DNA of 64,000 bases from Vandiemenella viatica (GCA_031002005.1 CM061921.1:143563283-143627282); one strand, 5' to 3'; shown: positions 21,864 to 33,300, counted from the first letter of the stretch. A program made the numbers and translations. The notes: generated by a model from the sequence alone, not told the origin.

Positions 21864-22816
21864 GCTACAAGTCCCTAGACGGATGTTTGTAAATGTAGCT
21901 TAAGGATCAATGTACATTTAGTTAGGTAATAACGTAGAGCATATCTTTAGAAAGTGAGAGTGTCAGTCTTAAGACACGTAATTGCCTAACAAGCGTAGCG
22001 CTAGCGCAGCGAGAACAGGTAAAGGACGCTCAGCTGTTTGGAGTAGCGGCTGTGCCGGCCGCCAGTTTTCCTGGAAGGATCGTAATCAGGTTAAACGAAA
22101 ACAGGTAGCCTGAGCCGCGAGCCTAACGGGACAGCGCTTACTGACAACAACAGAGCGGGCAAAGTGGAAACAGCTGATCGCTTAGTTTCACCGCTATAAT
22201 GTCTTTGCTGCGAGTGTAGTTTGGAAAGCATAATATAGTTCATTATGCGAGAACCGTCTTTCTTTTGTATTGTATGGATAATTATGTAAATTCGCGGAAG
22301 GATTAAAGTATGTAAATTCGCGGAAGATTTTTCTTTTCCATTTGATTTTCATGTTATGTGGTTTCGGCATACTTGTGTCGGCCTTGATAATGGACATTCG
22401 GTGCATTCTTTATTCTTGTTGTTGCTGTATCTAACTTCAACACATGTGCTAGATTTGCATAGCCCGTTGTAAATAATTAATTGAGTTGTCTAGTTTTAAT
22501 GTTAATATCTTGTGCTTACATCATTTTTTGTTTAGTGATTGAACAGATATATTTTGTCGTTCATTTACATCTGTGTACCTGTCAATGTTTTATGATGTTT
22601 TACTTTGCATATTAGGATAAGACATTTCATTATTTGTGTTAACCAGAGTCACGTGTCGTATTTACATATTTAAAGAGGTCACATGTATGCGATAGTTTGA
22701 GTGAGCTGGAACCATGAAACTATAATGTAGGCAATGATTTTGATGCAACTGTAGGGTTACAATAGTTCAAATAAAATTATTGGCATAATTTTATTTTGAT
22801 TGGGTGGCAGGTATAT
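21864..22816 (+). other. 3' untranslated region of unit 2
   Basis: Counterpart of 15955-16907 with the same palindrome, repeats and hairpin. No env-like gene is present. Confidence 0.65.
22769..22796. repeat. Perfect hairpin before the 3' LTR, unit 2
   Basis: Same 12-nt arms and TGGC loop as 16860-16887. Confidence 0.9.
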
Positions 22817-24255
22817 TGTGGTGTGACAGCGTCACCCACAATGAATATAATCAAATCATTATTAATTATATTCATATTTCTTTCTTTTTTTTTCTTTTTT
22901 ATTATATTCAAGTTTATTAATTATTTAATCTTGGAACGTGTAAATAAATTATAAATAATGAGGGTTGTCTGGATAGGTTAAATGTATGTTTAAACCAGGG
23001 CGGCCAAAGGTTTAGTTTGTCATAAATTAATTTTCTGTAAACTCATGGCTCAGATGGGTGAATATTGAAAGCTAGAAACTGCCATTTTGACCGTTGGGAG
23101 TGATACAAAGGAGCGAGGGAGGCGACAAAGCGACGCCTCTCCGGCCGGCCTTCAGTACCGTTAGAAAACCGGACAACGACCTCTCCCACTACTGCTACTG
23201 TCCGGAGGCCACGCTAGGAAACGCGCGAAGAAGTCAGCGAATGCGACGCGTGATATTAAACACGTGACGACGGAAATGTGTAGCTAGCCAATCCTGAACA
23301 TTTATTGGGGGCTACAATACTAATTCCGTGGAGTTCTTTTGCATGTGGCGAGCAACTAGCCGAGGAAGAGGAAGGAGCCATTTTTGAGAACACTTCTGTC
23401 CAAGACGAGCTGATGAGCAGACGTGATTTGGGTCCAAGACGAGCTGGTGAACAGACGTGCTAGCCGGCACGCTTTCTGATGATCATTGTGGTTGATCATT
23501 TCTTGCTTTGGGAAAGCGAGATGTTGAGTGGCGTGCTTGCCATTATTTGGAAGTTATGCTAATAACGCGGTCGTAGCCGCTTATTTAGCTTCCACTGCTG
23601 CAGTGGCATTGTGTTTGTCGCTCACCATCACGGCGATGATACTATGGTAATGTACCAGAAACGACGGTCACTATCCAGTGGATTTTTAACAGACTTATGT
23701 GCCCTTAAGCGACGCCTGGGTTAAGACTCTGCTCCCGCCACTTAAATTCTGAGCTAGCTGGATTTATATTTCAATTCAATTTTTTAAGCATCTTGCTGTT
23801 TGTTAATTCAATTTTGATGCTTTTCATTCACTTTATACGGCGCCCCCTGGGATTTTTCCTTTGTACAGTAAAATGTTAGCTTCAATTTGATGGCCTGTGT
23901 TGCCATGTGATTTCAATGTTAACTTTGCTGTTTTTATTACTTGTTTGAGATATTTCATTCAGTTTTGTTTGCTTACTCCGGCGAATTGTAAACGTCGGGT
24001 ATTGCTTGTTTTTGCTGATCTAATTGTGTTTAACGTAACGTTAATTACTACCCGACCTTGTAAGTCCATAAGACTCAATAAATGAGGTTTTATTTTGTGT
24101 CTGAAATTCATGGTTCTAGTTGGTAACCTATTAGATCCCCTTTTAGCATCATTATTATATGTATTTTTCATTTTCAGAAAATAATTATAAATCCCCCCTC
24201 CCTTTTTATGAACCGATATTCACAGTTGGTTCACCCGCTTATTGTATTTATTACA
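22817..24255 (+). repeat. LTR 3 (outer 3' LTR), 1439 bp
   Basis: Nearly identical to LTRs 1 and 2 except for its last 24 bases, which carry three differences (CCCGCTTATTGTATTTATT against CCCACTATTGTACTTATT). Ends in ACA followed by the ATAC duplication. Confidence 0.93.
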
Positions 24256-24455
24256 ATACAGCACTCCGGCCATCCTGAACTGGGTTTTACATGGTTTTCC
24301 CGGATCGCTCCATGAATGCTGGGATGGTTCCTCATATTAGCCCATGGGCGCTTCCTGCCGTATCCTGTATATCCCTTGGGAACTATTACCCTTTCGGATA
24401 AGTGCAATGCACCCTCCGCCACATACTTATAGTGAATCACGGAGTAATAATAATA
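24256..24455 (+). mobile_element. LINE family B 3' UTR, right piece, with (TAA)n tail
   Basis: Direct continuation of the LINE cut at 10987. The joined order AGCTTTCGATAC + AGCACTCCGGCCATCC matches the uninterrupted copy near 27700-27730. It ends in a TAATAATAATAAT tail. The first four bases are also the right target duplication of the LTR array. Its middle (TGGGTTTTACATGG...GGGATGGTTCCT) closely resembles the body of SINE family 1. Confidence 0.9.
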
Positions 24456-26150
24456 ATATCTCTGTACATGCGTACAATTGCAACCCTCTCCAATTACAAC
24501 ATCCTGATTCTTTCACTAGTGCCTCTCCCGTACAATAGACCTCACTCCATGCTACCTAGCTGCCTCCGAGCAAGGTGATCCCTTTCTCCCACCAGCATAT
24601 AACGTCTTTCTTGTGGGCTGATATCAAGCCTCCAAAGTTGACTTTTCGAACATTCGTCCAACCATCTTCAAACGTAAATTGTCACTTCTTCGAACTAAAA
24701 GTTCCTCCTCGCCTCGATGATCACTGTCCGCCAAGCAGCTGCCCCTGAATCGGACAAGATGGGCAGGGACTGAGCTCGCGACGGAGGGAGGCTAGCCATT
24801 GTTCCTCACAGGTCGACTGCAGGTTGTTTTAGTTGATGTACGCGATCTCTGGATAACGCAAGTTGAGATTTACTGGACGAGATGGCAGACTGCCACTCGT
24901 TTTCGTTAACGTGCAATTCCACATTTAAAATTCTAACTGTTCGCCCAGCCGGCTGAGCACTTTTTAGAATATTCTCTCATCTTCTCATTTGCTCTTACTT
25001 AACGCACTCTCCACCCCACCCCCAACCCCCCTACAACACCCCTCCGTCATCCTACGTCAAGAAACAGACGGGGGTATGTTTTCTATCTTAGAAATACAGA
25101 TATAGTTCGTTCAGTTGCGACTAGTTGCATGCTGGAGAAGGAAGGAAAACGGAAGTTTGTTATTACCAAAACTTTCTCTAGTCAATTTGCTGGTCCGGTG
25201 ATGGAATACTTTAGACGCAGTGGGAAAAACATTTATTACTTTATAATTTGGTTATTTGCATGTTTTAAAGGCTTACATGTCAACCATTATTAGGTTACAT
25301 TCTTTTACTTTCTGGAGAGTATGGTGAAAAACGTATAGCACTGAAACATTCGTCAGGATATGGCACATTCTGGTAAATTTCTAATTGTAAAAAAGCAAAA
25401 ATAAAAGTTTCATCTAAAAAATGATAGTGTCTCAGTTGTATTTCTCCAGATTTAATCCACGTAAGCTTGAAGTAAACACTATCAAATGAATACACTGTCA
25501 TTAATTTGATTTTTTTCATTAAACTTTGCAAAAGAAACGTTGAGTTTTTAAGTAGTTTGTATACACAGATAAAGGTTACGGTAACTACAAATATATTACT
25601 ACATTTTGTGTCACAGAATGATAGACACGCGTAACGGCTTCTAAACTATGCTTACATATCTTCCTTCCTCGTTCTTTGTCTTTTGATCTCCTACCAACTC
25701 TCTGGCACGACTTTGCAGTTTGTTGGACAGTTACTACGGGAAAAAACAGAAACTCCGAAAAACACTGTTGTTAATTAATATTGCCTCGAGTCATGCGTAA
25801 AGCCACGTCGCTTACAATATTACTGGCAAAATTTGAATTTTAATGGCAGAGATCGACCACGAAGTCTCAATTCGTTTTACAGGTTTATAATGAGCGCTTC
25901 GCTTGGAGCAAGCAATGTGCACATGAACAATACATAGAGGTTGACTGTGATGCTGCTGCATATTAGATTCTGCTTTTGGTACACAAACCTACAAATGGAA
26001 TACAGGATCGGCAGTTGTAACTTGTTTTCCTTTGAGAATAAAACTCTAGCAAGATACTGACTTTTTGTGTACGTGTTTTAACCATAACATCAGGTTGAAA
26101 AGTAAATGTGCATTAAATTAGCGATATGCTATTTCTGTGCTTTATCTAAA
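24456..26150. other. No recognisable feature
   Basis: Mixed composition, C-rich near 25010-25050, otherwise AT-rich. No element signature or credible coding frame. Confidence 0.5.
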
Positions 26151-26422
26151 GCATTGTTAATTTCTATCGTGAAAAGTACAAGGAGTATAAGTCACAATTT
26201 CTTACTATCAATATCTTTTTACTATAAATTCATGTCTATCATCTGAATGTATGTAATAACAGTACAAGTCAGTGCTGAGGATTTTTTCCTAACAATTCAA
26301 CATTGAACTTATTAGTATAAATAAAATCGAATTTTACCCAACCTGTAAAAGGAGTACAATTCAAGTTATACAATGATAATGACTTATACTCCTTGTACTT
26401 ATCACGATAGATTTAAAGCAAT
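26151..26422. repeat. Foldback with ~43-bp inverted ends
   Basis: Left arm 26151-26194 and right arm 26380-26422 are inverted copies sharing AAGTACAAGGAGTATAAGTC with only a few differences. They enclose 185 bp of AT-rich non-coding DNA. Possibly a MITE; no target duplication identified. Confidence 0.75.
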
Positions 26423-26661
26423 AGACGTATGCCTGAAATCATTAAACCATCACAACCGCTGAAAAAGTGGACTGAATAATCTTGCAAAAGATACTTTGAC
26501 ATTTACCTCTGTGTCGCTAAGAAATACTCTTAGATACACTAGTTTCTGTTCTGTAAAGAGATAACAATCTTACAATAGAATACCCAAGTCAGCTTTATAT
26601 AAACTAAAAGCGAAACTGGCACGGGACAGGAAGAGGCGAATATCCAGATGGTGGTAGCGCC

Positions 26662-26932
26662 AAAGATGAAACTTATACCGAGCTTGGTGTGTGAGCGGTT
26701 AACGCTCTGGCCTCGCATTCTGTAGGACGCTTGTACGAATCCGGGTCCGGGCATCCAGATTTGGGTTTTCCATGGTTTCCCCAAATCACTCAAGGCGAAT
26801 GCCGGGATGCTTCCTACAAAAAGCCATGGCCGAATTCCTTCCCGTTCCTTCTTCCCAGTCCCATCCTGCCTCTAATGACATCGACGATAACAGGCGTAAA
26901 GCCATAAGTAAAAAAAAAAGATGAAACTTATA
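26662..26932 (+). mobile_element. tRNA-derived SINE (family 1), full length with target duplication
   Basis: Body 26678-26916 flanked by AAAGATGAAACTTATA (26662-26677 and 26917-26932). The head (GTGAGCGGTTAACGCTCTGG) is clear, the B box is mutated (GTACGAATCC), the body is standard (TTGGGTTTTCCATGGTTTCC), and the tail has GGCGTAAAGCC followed by an A run. The target repeat is exact, so this copy is relatively young. Confidence 0.93.
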
Positions 26933-27019
26933 AATGTGCCGGACAGAGTCGGGGCTTCGATTCGTACTCTGGTAAGCAGCGTGAAAGATTTTCTAACGTG
27001 ACTCTTTTCGCACGACATG

Positions 27020-27508
27020 AATTAAAAGACTTCGAACGCGCTGTGGTAGTTGGCGCTACACGCGTGGAGCATTACATTTCGGATTGTTCCTGAATTAAAC
27101 ATTCCTCGATCCACAGTGTCAAGAATGTTCGCAAAGTGCTGCGAAATTTTGCGTTGTCAGGATATGATAGCAGAATACCGAAGCGGGTGTTTCTGTTAAC
27201 AAAACATCTTCTGCTGCAGCGATTCTCGTCGGCTCGAGAACATATCGGTTGGACCCAAGATAACATGAAAAGAGTTGCGTGGTCATATGAGTCACGACGC
27301 CAGTAGCTAGGAGTTGATGGCAGAGTTCCAACGTGGCGCAGAGCCTACAAGGCCATGCACCCAAGTTGTCAGTAAACCACTATGAAGTCTGGCGGTGGCT
27401 TCATCCAGGTACGGGCCGTGATTACATGGCATGTACTGGGCCCCTGGATCAAACCAAACCGACAATTGATTGGAAACAGTTATGTTCATCTTCAGCTACT
27501 TCGAGACT
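27020..27508 (+). pseudogene. Decayed Tc1-like transposase, N-terminal and middle part
   Basis: Pieces of a Tc1-like transposase in shifting frames: KDFERAVVVGATRVEHYIS for the first helix-turn-helix, a stretch reading RVAWSYESR in place of the usual W-S-D-E-S-R (first catalytic D apparently changed to Y), GGGFIQVRAVITWHVLGPW for the central GGGSIMVWG-type region, and GNSYVHLQLLRD. Many stops. It is interrupted by a LINE at 27509-28125 and continues at 28126. A different, older family than the foldback at 1376. Confidence 0.8.
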
Positions 27509-28125
27509 TTATTATTATTATTACTCCGCGATTAACTAAAATTGTGTGGTGGAGGGTGCATTGCACCTATCCGAAAGGGTAATGGTTTGGAAGGGATATA
27601 CGAGATATGGCAGGAGGCGCCCATGGGCTAATGTCAGGAACCATCCCAGCATTCGCCTCGAGTGATCTGGGAAACCATCGAAAACCCAGATTAGGATGAC
27701 CAGAGTGGTTTATCGAAAGCTACTACTGTCGGATTTTAAGTTTACTTGCCCGGTAAATCCTTTCTATTTCATTCCCTAATCACTCGTGAGAAAAATGTTA
27801 ACAGAAATGAATCGCGTCAGGCCCTGATTACTCTTATTTTATTTCCGCGGCCATTCCGAGATATGAATGTTGCTGGTAGCAATATTTATTCTGTCATTCC
27901 GAAATACGCCAGTCGTGAAATTCGGTGTTCCAGTTTTTCCCAATCTAACTCCTTCAACATCGCACGCTTTCCCTCCAACTATATATACCTGTCACGAATC
28001 TGGCGGCTCTTCTTTGGACCTTCTCTAATGCCTCCATTAACCCCTTTTGATGGGGACCCTATACAGAACAAAAATATTCTAAGTGAGGACGCACTAGTGA
28101 CTTGTATGCAATTGATTTAACTTTC
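27509..28125 (-). mobile_element. LINE family B 3' end, nested in the Tc1-like element
   Basis: On the minus strand: the ORF2 C-terminal region, then the 3' UTR ending in a (TAA)n tail at 27509-27525. Conserved pieces such as PHLEYFCSV and the SFFPRAIRE-type end can be followed with frame breaks. It is the uninterrupted counterpart of 10395-10987 plus 24256-24455. It sits between codons of the Tc1 transposase (...LQLLRD and MQPCNEF...). Confidence 0.87.
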
Positions 28126-28350
28126 GGAGTTAGCCATGCAGCCATGCAATGAATTCATGTTGAAAAACAACGATGAACTTTTCCAGGACGACTGTGCGCC
28201 TTGTTACCAGGAAAAAATCGTTCACTGTTGGTTTGAGGAACATTCCGGACAAATCAAGCCAACGATTTGGTCAACTAGAGCATTGGACATGGAACCAACC
28301 GAATACATCAGGGAAATGATCAAAAGCCCAGTTCATGCACAACGGTGATA
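28126..28350 (+). pseudogene. Decayed Tc1-like transposase, C-terminal part
   Basis: Continues the transposase after the nested LINE: MQPCNEFMLKNN, then LFQDDCAPCYQEKIVHCWFE (second catalytic D region, normally FQDDNAPCH), then IWSTRALDMEPTEYIREMI, equivalent to the W-P-x-R-S-P-D-x-N-P-I-E-x-x-W segment with the catalytic E region. The frame is open for about 70 codons but the whole gene is dead. Confidence 0.82.
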
Positions 28351-29080
28351 CTTTAGAAATTTAGGACGGCTTCAGTGATCAGTGATCAGTTTATGCTGTC
28401 ACAGAAGAACGGTATAATGAAGAAACTAATGTGAAGCATTTATGGATCCACGCGAACATTTGCTGAAACTGAGTCTGAGGCGCCAGAGGTGTGCCAGTGT
28501 TTGCGATACACATAGCCACCTCAGACAAAGGGTTTGATTGTTGTTTTTACCATCTGGAGAAATCCGGGATTGTGACCACTTTGTGTTACGTTCTGGCAAA
28601 TATCTTTTCATAGTTTCGGCAACTGGATTGCTATCTCTGCTGCTTGCTGAGACGCATACCGCGAGGTGACACAATCTGAAGCGGTAATACAACACTAACT
28701 GATTAGTGTTAAACTCCGTAAGACAGTAAAATAGTCGTGCTTCTAAACACATCAAAGTGTCGTAATCTTGGGACAATTCAAGGATCCACCTTCATTTGGT
28801 TGAAAATATGGGTCGAGAACTTGATCCGCACGAGATCCAACAGTGTTAGGCAGAGCCACATTTAAGCATAGGGTACCTGGGCTGTAGCCTAGGAGTCCAC
28901 ACCTCATAGGGGGGCCCGCACCACAAAGGGGGCCCGCACCATAAATGGGGGCCCGCACCACAGCCGTAGGTCCCCGCCTAGGACAGCAGTAGAGATAAAA
29001 GCCTAAATGCGGGTCTGGTGTTCGGCATGCAACTGTTACACTGTTCTTGAAAGCAAGATGCGAAAGAGACCTCGCGATGA
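28351..29080. other. Spacer with a short GGGCCCGCACCA tandem repeat
   Basis: No gene. Around 28912-28965 a GGGGGCCCGCACCA unit occurs three times with small changes. Confidence 0.55.
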
Positions 29081-29250
29081 ATACAATCTTTTCGGTCTTT
29101 CCACCGGGAGAGCGAGTTCATAAGAGGCGACGTTTCGGAGCCTTACTCTGGTTCCATCTTTCAACGCTGGAAGATGGAACCAGAGTCAGGCTCCGAAACG
29201 TCACCCCTTATGGGCACCCTCTCCCGGTGGAAAGCTAGAGAAGATTATAT
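29081..29250. repeat. Long hairpin element with ~83-bp arms
   Basis: Left arm 29081-29163 and right arm 29168-29250 are inverted copies around a 4-base spacer (CTTTCCACCGGGAGAG ... CTCTCCCGGTGGAAAG, and CGTTTCGGAGCC ... GGCTCCGAAACG). The right arm carries CTGGAAGAT, a 6-bp stem GGAACC/GGCTCC, then GAAAC, an arrangement like a degenerate hammerhead ribozyme core. No coding. Confidence 0.88.
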
Positions 29251-29379
29251 TAATCTGATTCACCGAGAGAGCCTACATTCTTTCAATGACCATTGGAGTT
29301 TATACGCAATTCCATTGATGTTTGCGACTGCGATTGTACGGGAGCTGTACGTTCCCTGGAAAGAGTTTCCTAAGACTCG

Positions 29380-29545
29380 TTTTTTGTTTTCTTACGGCTT
29401 TACGCCTCATTGACGACGGAGTCATTATAGGCGGGCAAGGAACATGGAAAACCGAAATCTGGATTCCCGAACGGGGACTCGAACTTACGTTCTCCCAAAT
29501 GTGAGGTCAGAGCGTTACCACTAATCCACGTTCGTAGTGGAGGGT
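29380..29545 (-). mobile_element. SINE family 1, internally deleted
   Basis: Tail side (GGCTTTACGCCTC, GTCATTATAGGCGGG) joins directly to the upstream part of the body and head (ATCTGGATTCCCGAACGGGG, GGTCAGAGCGTTACC). The central ~60 bp (GGAAGGAATTC...GGGATGG) is missing. Confidence 0.82.
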
Positions 29546-32145
29546 TTTAGACTATGCCCACTGGTGTTCTTTTGTAGCGGTTTTGTCGATAGCGTGTTGT
29601 AGATTCTTTTTTAGTGGCGGGTATGTTCTGGTAACCCCTCACCCACCCTCCCGCCAATATATTACCCGGCCACAGCTGTGCGCTCTCTCTTGCATCACCG
29701 TGGATTGTTTATCTTTCACCTTCACTGAGTAGTGCCTCAGATTGCCGTGTGGCTTACAGACAGTTTTTCACCTCAACCGCTTCCACATCTTGCCAGACAA
29801 GTTCTTGATTCCTCGGAGCTATCTTCTTTAAATTCCACAATATTTTTTACCCTGTCGAGTGGTTGGAGAGAGAAGCCTAATCGTCTGGCTCTTTAGAGAG
29901 CTGGAGGTCGATTCGCTCCCGTTTCTTAAAAGCACGAGTTCCGCGACCGTTACACCTAATTGATTTCCAGGCTGGTGGAAACGATAGCCTGTAAAAGCGA
30001 AACATAATCGATTCGTTGTGATTCTACAATGTTTCTTTCATCAACCTTATTATTACTAACATTATTATTTTATGTTTCCAAATCAGTGTACTGAAGTTTG
30101 TGCCAAAAATTTGTGGATCTTTACGTAAACTTCCTTTACTTTTCGTCTACATTTTTTTATACACTACTTTAAAAAAATGAAAAAATAAGAAACGTGCAGA
30201 CAAAAGTAATACGTAATAACATCAGAATTTCGTTGTTGATGTGTTAATAATTGTGTTTCAAACCTTAAAATACAGACAACTAGTTACTTAAAAAAGTCGG
30301 TATCCTCGATTCCGCTTTAAACCAATATACTGTTAACATGAAATACAACAAAATTGTGAATCAGGGAGCAAAATTGAAGAACGAGAATCCTACCCAGTAG
30401 TTTACTTATAAACAGAACTTTAAATTGTTTCTATGTACAGTAAATATCAATAAAGTGATATTCATTAAAAAGGAATTCTAGTTTGAGGAGCCATGTGGTT
30501 AAAATAACAACCTTCACATAATTCATACCATCTCTACAGTATGAAACCATATTATGATAAGATGGAAACCAAACGAAGAGACAGAATTACGAAGCAAAAG
30601 AACTACAGAAATTTAAAAGTATTTATGTTCAATCTAGAGAAGTTAAAAACGTTCATTGTATATCGAAAACGTTAATTATTTTAAATCTTCGCAAAAATTA
30701 TGTTTGGAAGAGAAGTAAAATGTATTTTAACATATTTATAATTCATGTAATTTCTGATAGAGCACGAGCGGTACATATATTTTGAATATTTTAGCGTGCA
30801 CATTATCCTTTGCTATCACCGAAAGCAATTGAATTATTGTTCAGCGCCAGCAACTGCGTGGCTACGAATCACAATTGCCTTTATTTTTAATCTCGAATAT
30901 CTAATGACCGTTACACCATTATGATTACTATCGACCAGTTCCTTCATTGACCCAACATTCTTTTTCCACCAAGTAAGTTATTATCAACAAAATGACATAG
31001 CACTGAAATACAAAATTCTTCAGTACATCATTTGGTGTAATGTAGTTCTATCGCATTTTTGCGCATTCATTAAATGACCTATGAACTTCTTAAGCGTATT
31101 AATTTTTGATTTCTAATTGTGTAGCTACTGTTAATGTATTTTTTAGTCCTCAGTATGTTTAAACTGTGACTATACTGGAGAAGTTCGGCTATTTTTAACA
31201 ACTTCAGCCAAAATTTCCACTCCGGTGACACAAAATAACTACATTTTCTTCTACGTGCTTCACTATTAGATGATTTACCAAGGAAAAATTTCATACTGAT
31301 TTTCCTTTCAACAGCTATGAGAATGCCATTCAATGAATTTATCTTATTGCTCTTATTTGCTTAGTTAAAAAAAAATCCTCCAGTTTCTATACGCCTATTT
31401 CTTCGGCCATACTTAATTATGTTAGAGAAGTAATGTAGTATGCCGATACACAACGAAAACGTGTGGGTGGAACTATACATCATGATCAAGAGTGAAGTGC
31501 AGATGAAACATTGATATACAGATACGAGGATTATTTAAAAGTGTAGTGCATTGTCAGACAGCTTACAGCAGCTAAATACCGATTCTGATGTTATCAGAAC
31601 GAAAATCAGGTAGGTACACAGAAAACTATGTACTGTATTTAACAGAAGAGTATGCCTGAAGTCTTATACATAACGTGAATATAAAATATTATTCCCGTGC
31701 TATGGAGATTAACATTAGAAAAAATACAGAAACTGTCGTTGCATACTTTGTTCGACAAATTAAACTGACACGCGAATGGCTGATGTTTTGCTTACTATTT
31801 TTTCTTAAGTTCGTATTGGGGGGAGAAAAGCCAAACGATGGTTTGATTTCAGTTGAGTGTAACTTGGTAATGGGGGGATTTGGAACGTTTAAAACGTTTG
31901 AATCGATGATCACATATACCAAAAAATAAAATGTCAGTTTCAACACACACAAAACTACTGCTTTCCTAACGGAAAAGACAATTATATTTAAAATGCTTCG
32001 ATATGAGAGAGGTACACAACAATCTCAACTGAATTGTAAAATTTAATGGCTCTCAGTCAGATTAATTCTCTTAATGGGTGTAAATGGATAGAATACACCC
32101 ACTGACATCCGTACACAAGGGAAAATTAATAGATGGGAGTCGTCT
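29546..32145. other. No recognisable feature
   Basis: 2.6 kb of AT-rich sequence. Only short random frames; no element ends, tRNA-like sequence or splice-associated coding pattern recognised. Confidence 0.5.
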
Positions 32146-32149
32146 TTTG

Positions 32150-32150
32150 G

Positions 32151-32190
<40 letters not shown>
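32150..32190. repeat. Poly-T / poly-A homopolymer
   Basis: A run of about 36 T followed by seven A. It could be the tail of a decayed minus-strand retroposon, but nothing recognisable follows. Confidence 0.9.
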
Positions 32191-32195
<5 letters not shown>

Positions 32196-33204
32196 AGGAT
32201 AAAACAAACCCATTTCTGAAATTTTCCAATGCCAATTCTCTAGAAGTTTATGAAGATTTTTCTCAGCGAATGTGGTTGATAAAATGTTCACAATCTATTC
32301 ACGAAGAAGACAATGCCATTAAAAATGAGTTCTCGTCACAGACTGAAATGAAACTGTTATTTCTTTAATTTTTTGCTCATAAATTAAGATCTCTTCTCTG
32401 ACTGTTCTACTTAAGCAGATTTAAATTCATTAAACCAATAACGCTAGTTTCTTTGAGAACCATTTGGCTGATCCCTTCATTTTAAAATACCCTATGATAC
32501 AATAATGGTTACCATAATCTAAATTTATCAGACCTACAGAGCAATTTTGCAGTGGAATAACAGTGGTTACCATAACTGAAGTTTTTTATGCAGCAACAAC
32601 TTTAAACATTGATTATGGCTCTCTCGTTCGATATGAAACAAATATTTCTGTCACAGCTGACGTCCAAGAAACACAGTTAATCTGTCAGCTGAATAGGAAA
32701 AAAAAAGCATGGGTGATTAATAGCCAGTAATAACTCACTACTCTTCTGAGATTGTTGTCACGCTCGTTACCATTTTGTGAACGCTGTCATGGTCCCTCAT
32801 GTCGAAAATAATATGATTGGACTAACAAAAAATCACACATAATTCTTATACGAATTGGAAAGTTACACACTCTTTGTGAACGGATGACAGAAATCACTTC
32901 CCCCTCTTAGATTATTACAGATTAACACCTAGACGTTACCCCCCCCCAAAAAAAACTTAAGTTTGGCATCACGTTTAATTTCGGATGTAGGTAATGTTCA
33001 TCAATTATTAAAGTCTTCACTATAAAATCTGAAGTAGATTAATAAGAAACTCGGTATTCATTTTTAAAGAAATTTAGAGTGGAATGTTAGAGAACATCAA
33101 CAAAAATCGAATTTGTCTCTGAGAAAGTGAAAAAATCAACAAGTGAAAAACCCATTTACGCGTAATCGTACAAAAAATTAAACAGAATTTCACAGATTTC
33201 TACT
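32191..33204. other. No recognisable feature
   Basis: AT-rich spacer with no coding or repeat signal. Confidence 0.5.
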
Positions 33205-33265
33205 ATTCCAGCCATTCCATCCATCCACCCATTCCATCCATTCCATGCCATACGTTTCTACATTG

Positions 33266-33299
<34 letters not shown>

Positions 33300-33300
33300 C
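33205..33300. repeat. CCATTCCATC minisatellite and (TA)n(TG)n microsatellite
   Basis: Irregular CCATTCCATCCA units at 33214-33250, then a TA run followed by about ten TG units to 33299. Confidence 0.88.

Larger units (their letters stand above)
10992..24255 (+). mobile_element. Tandem Ty3/Gypsy-like LTR retrotransposon array: LTR-internal-LTR-internal-LTR
   Basis: Three LTRs of 1437-1439 bp alternate with two internal regions of 4477 and 4472 bp. Unit starts at 10992, 16908 and 22817 give periods of 5916 and 5909 bp. Only the outermost ends carry the 4-bp duplication ATAC, and both outer junctions lie in one LINE 3' UTR, so the whole array occupies a single insertion site. Each internal region codes for Gag, an aspartic protease and only the C-terminal tail of integrase; reverse transcriptase, RNase H and the integrase core are absent from both. 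The units are nearly identical and differ mostly by single-base insertions in unit 1. Confidence 0.93.

Noticed and set aside
27509..27725. Independent SINE with TAA tail
   Set aside because: Continuous with LINE coding sequence and matched by the second LINE copy, so it is the LINE 3' UTR.
33214..33300. CRISPR-like or regulatory repeat array
   Set aside because: Simple minisatellite and microsatellite only, in a eukaryotic sequence.
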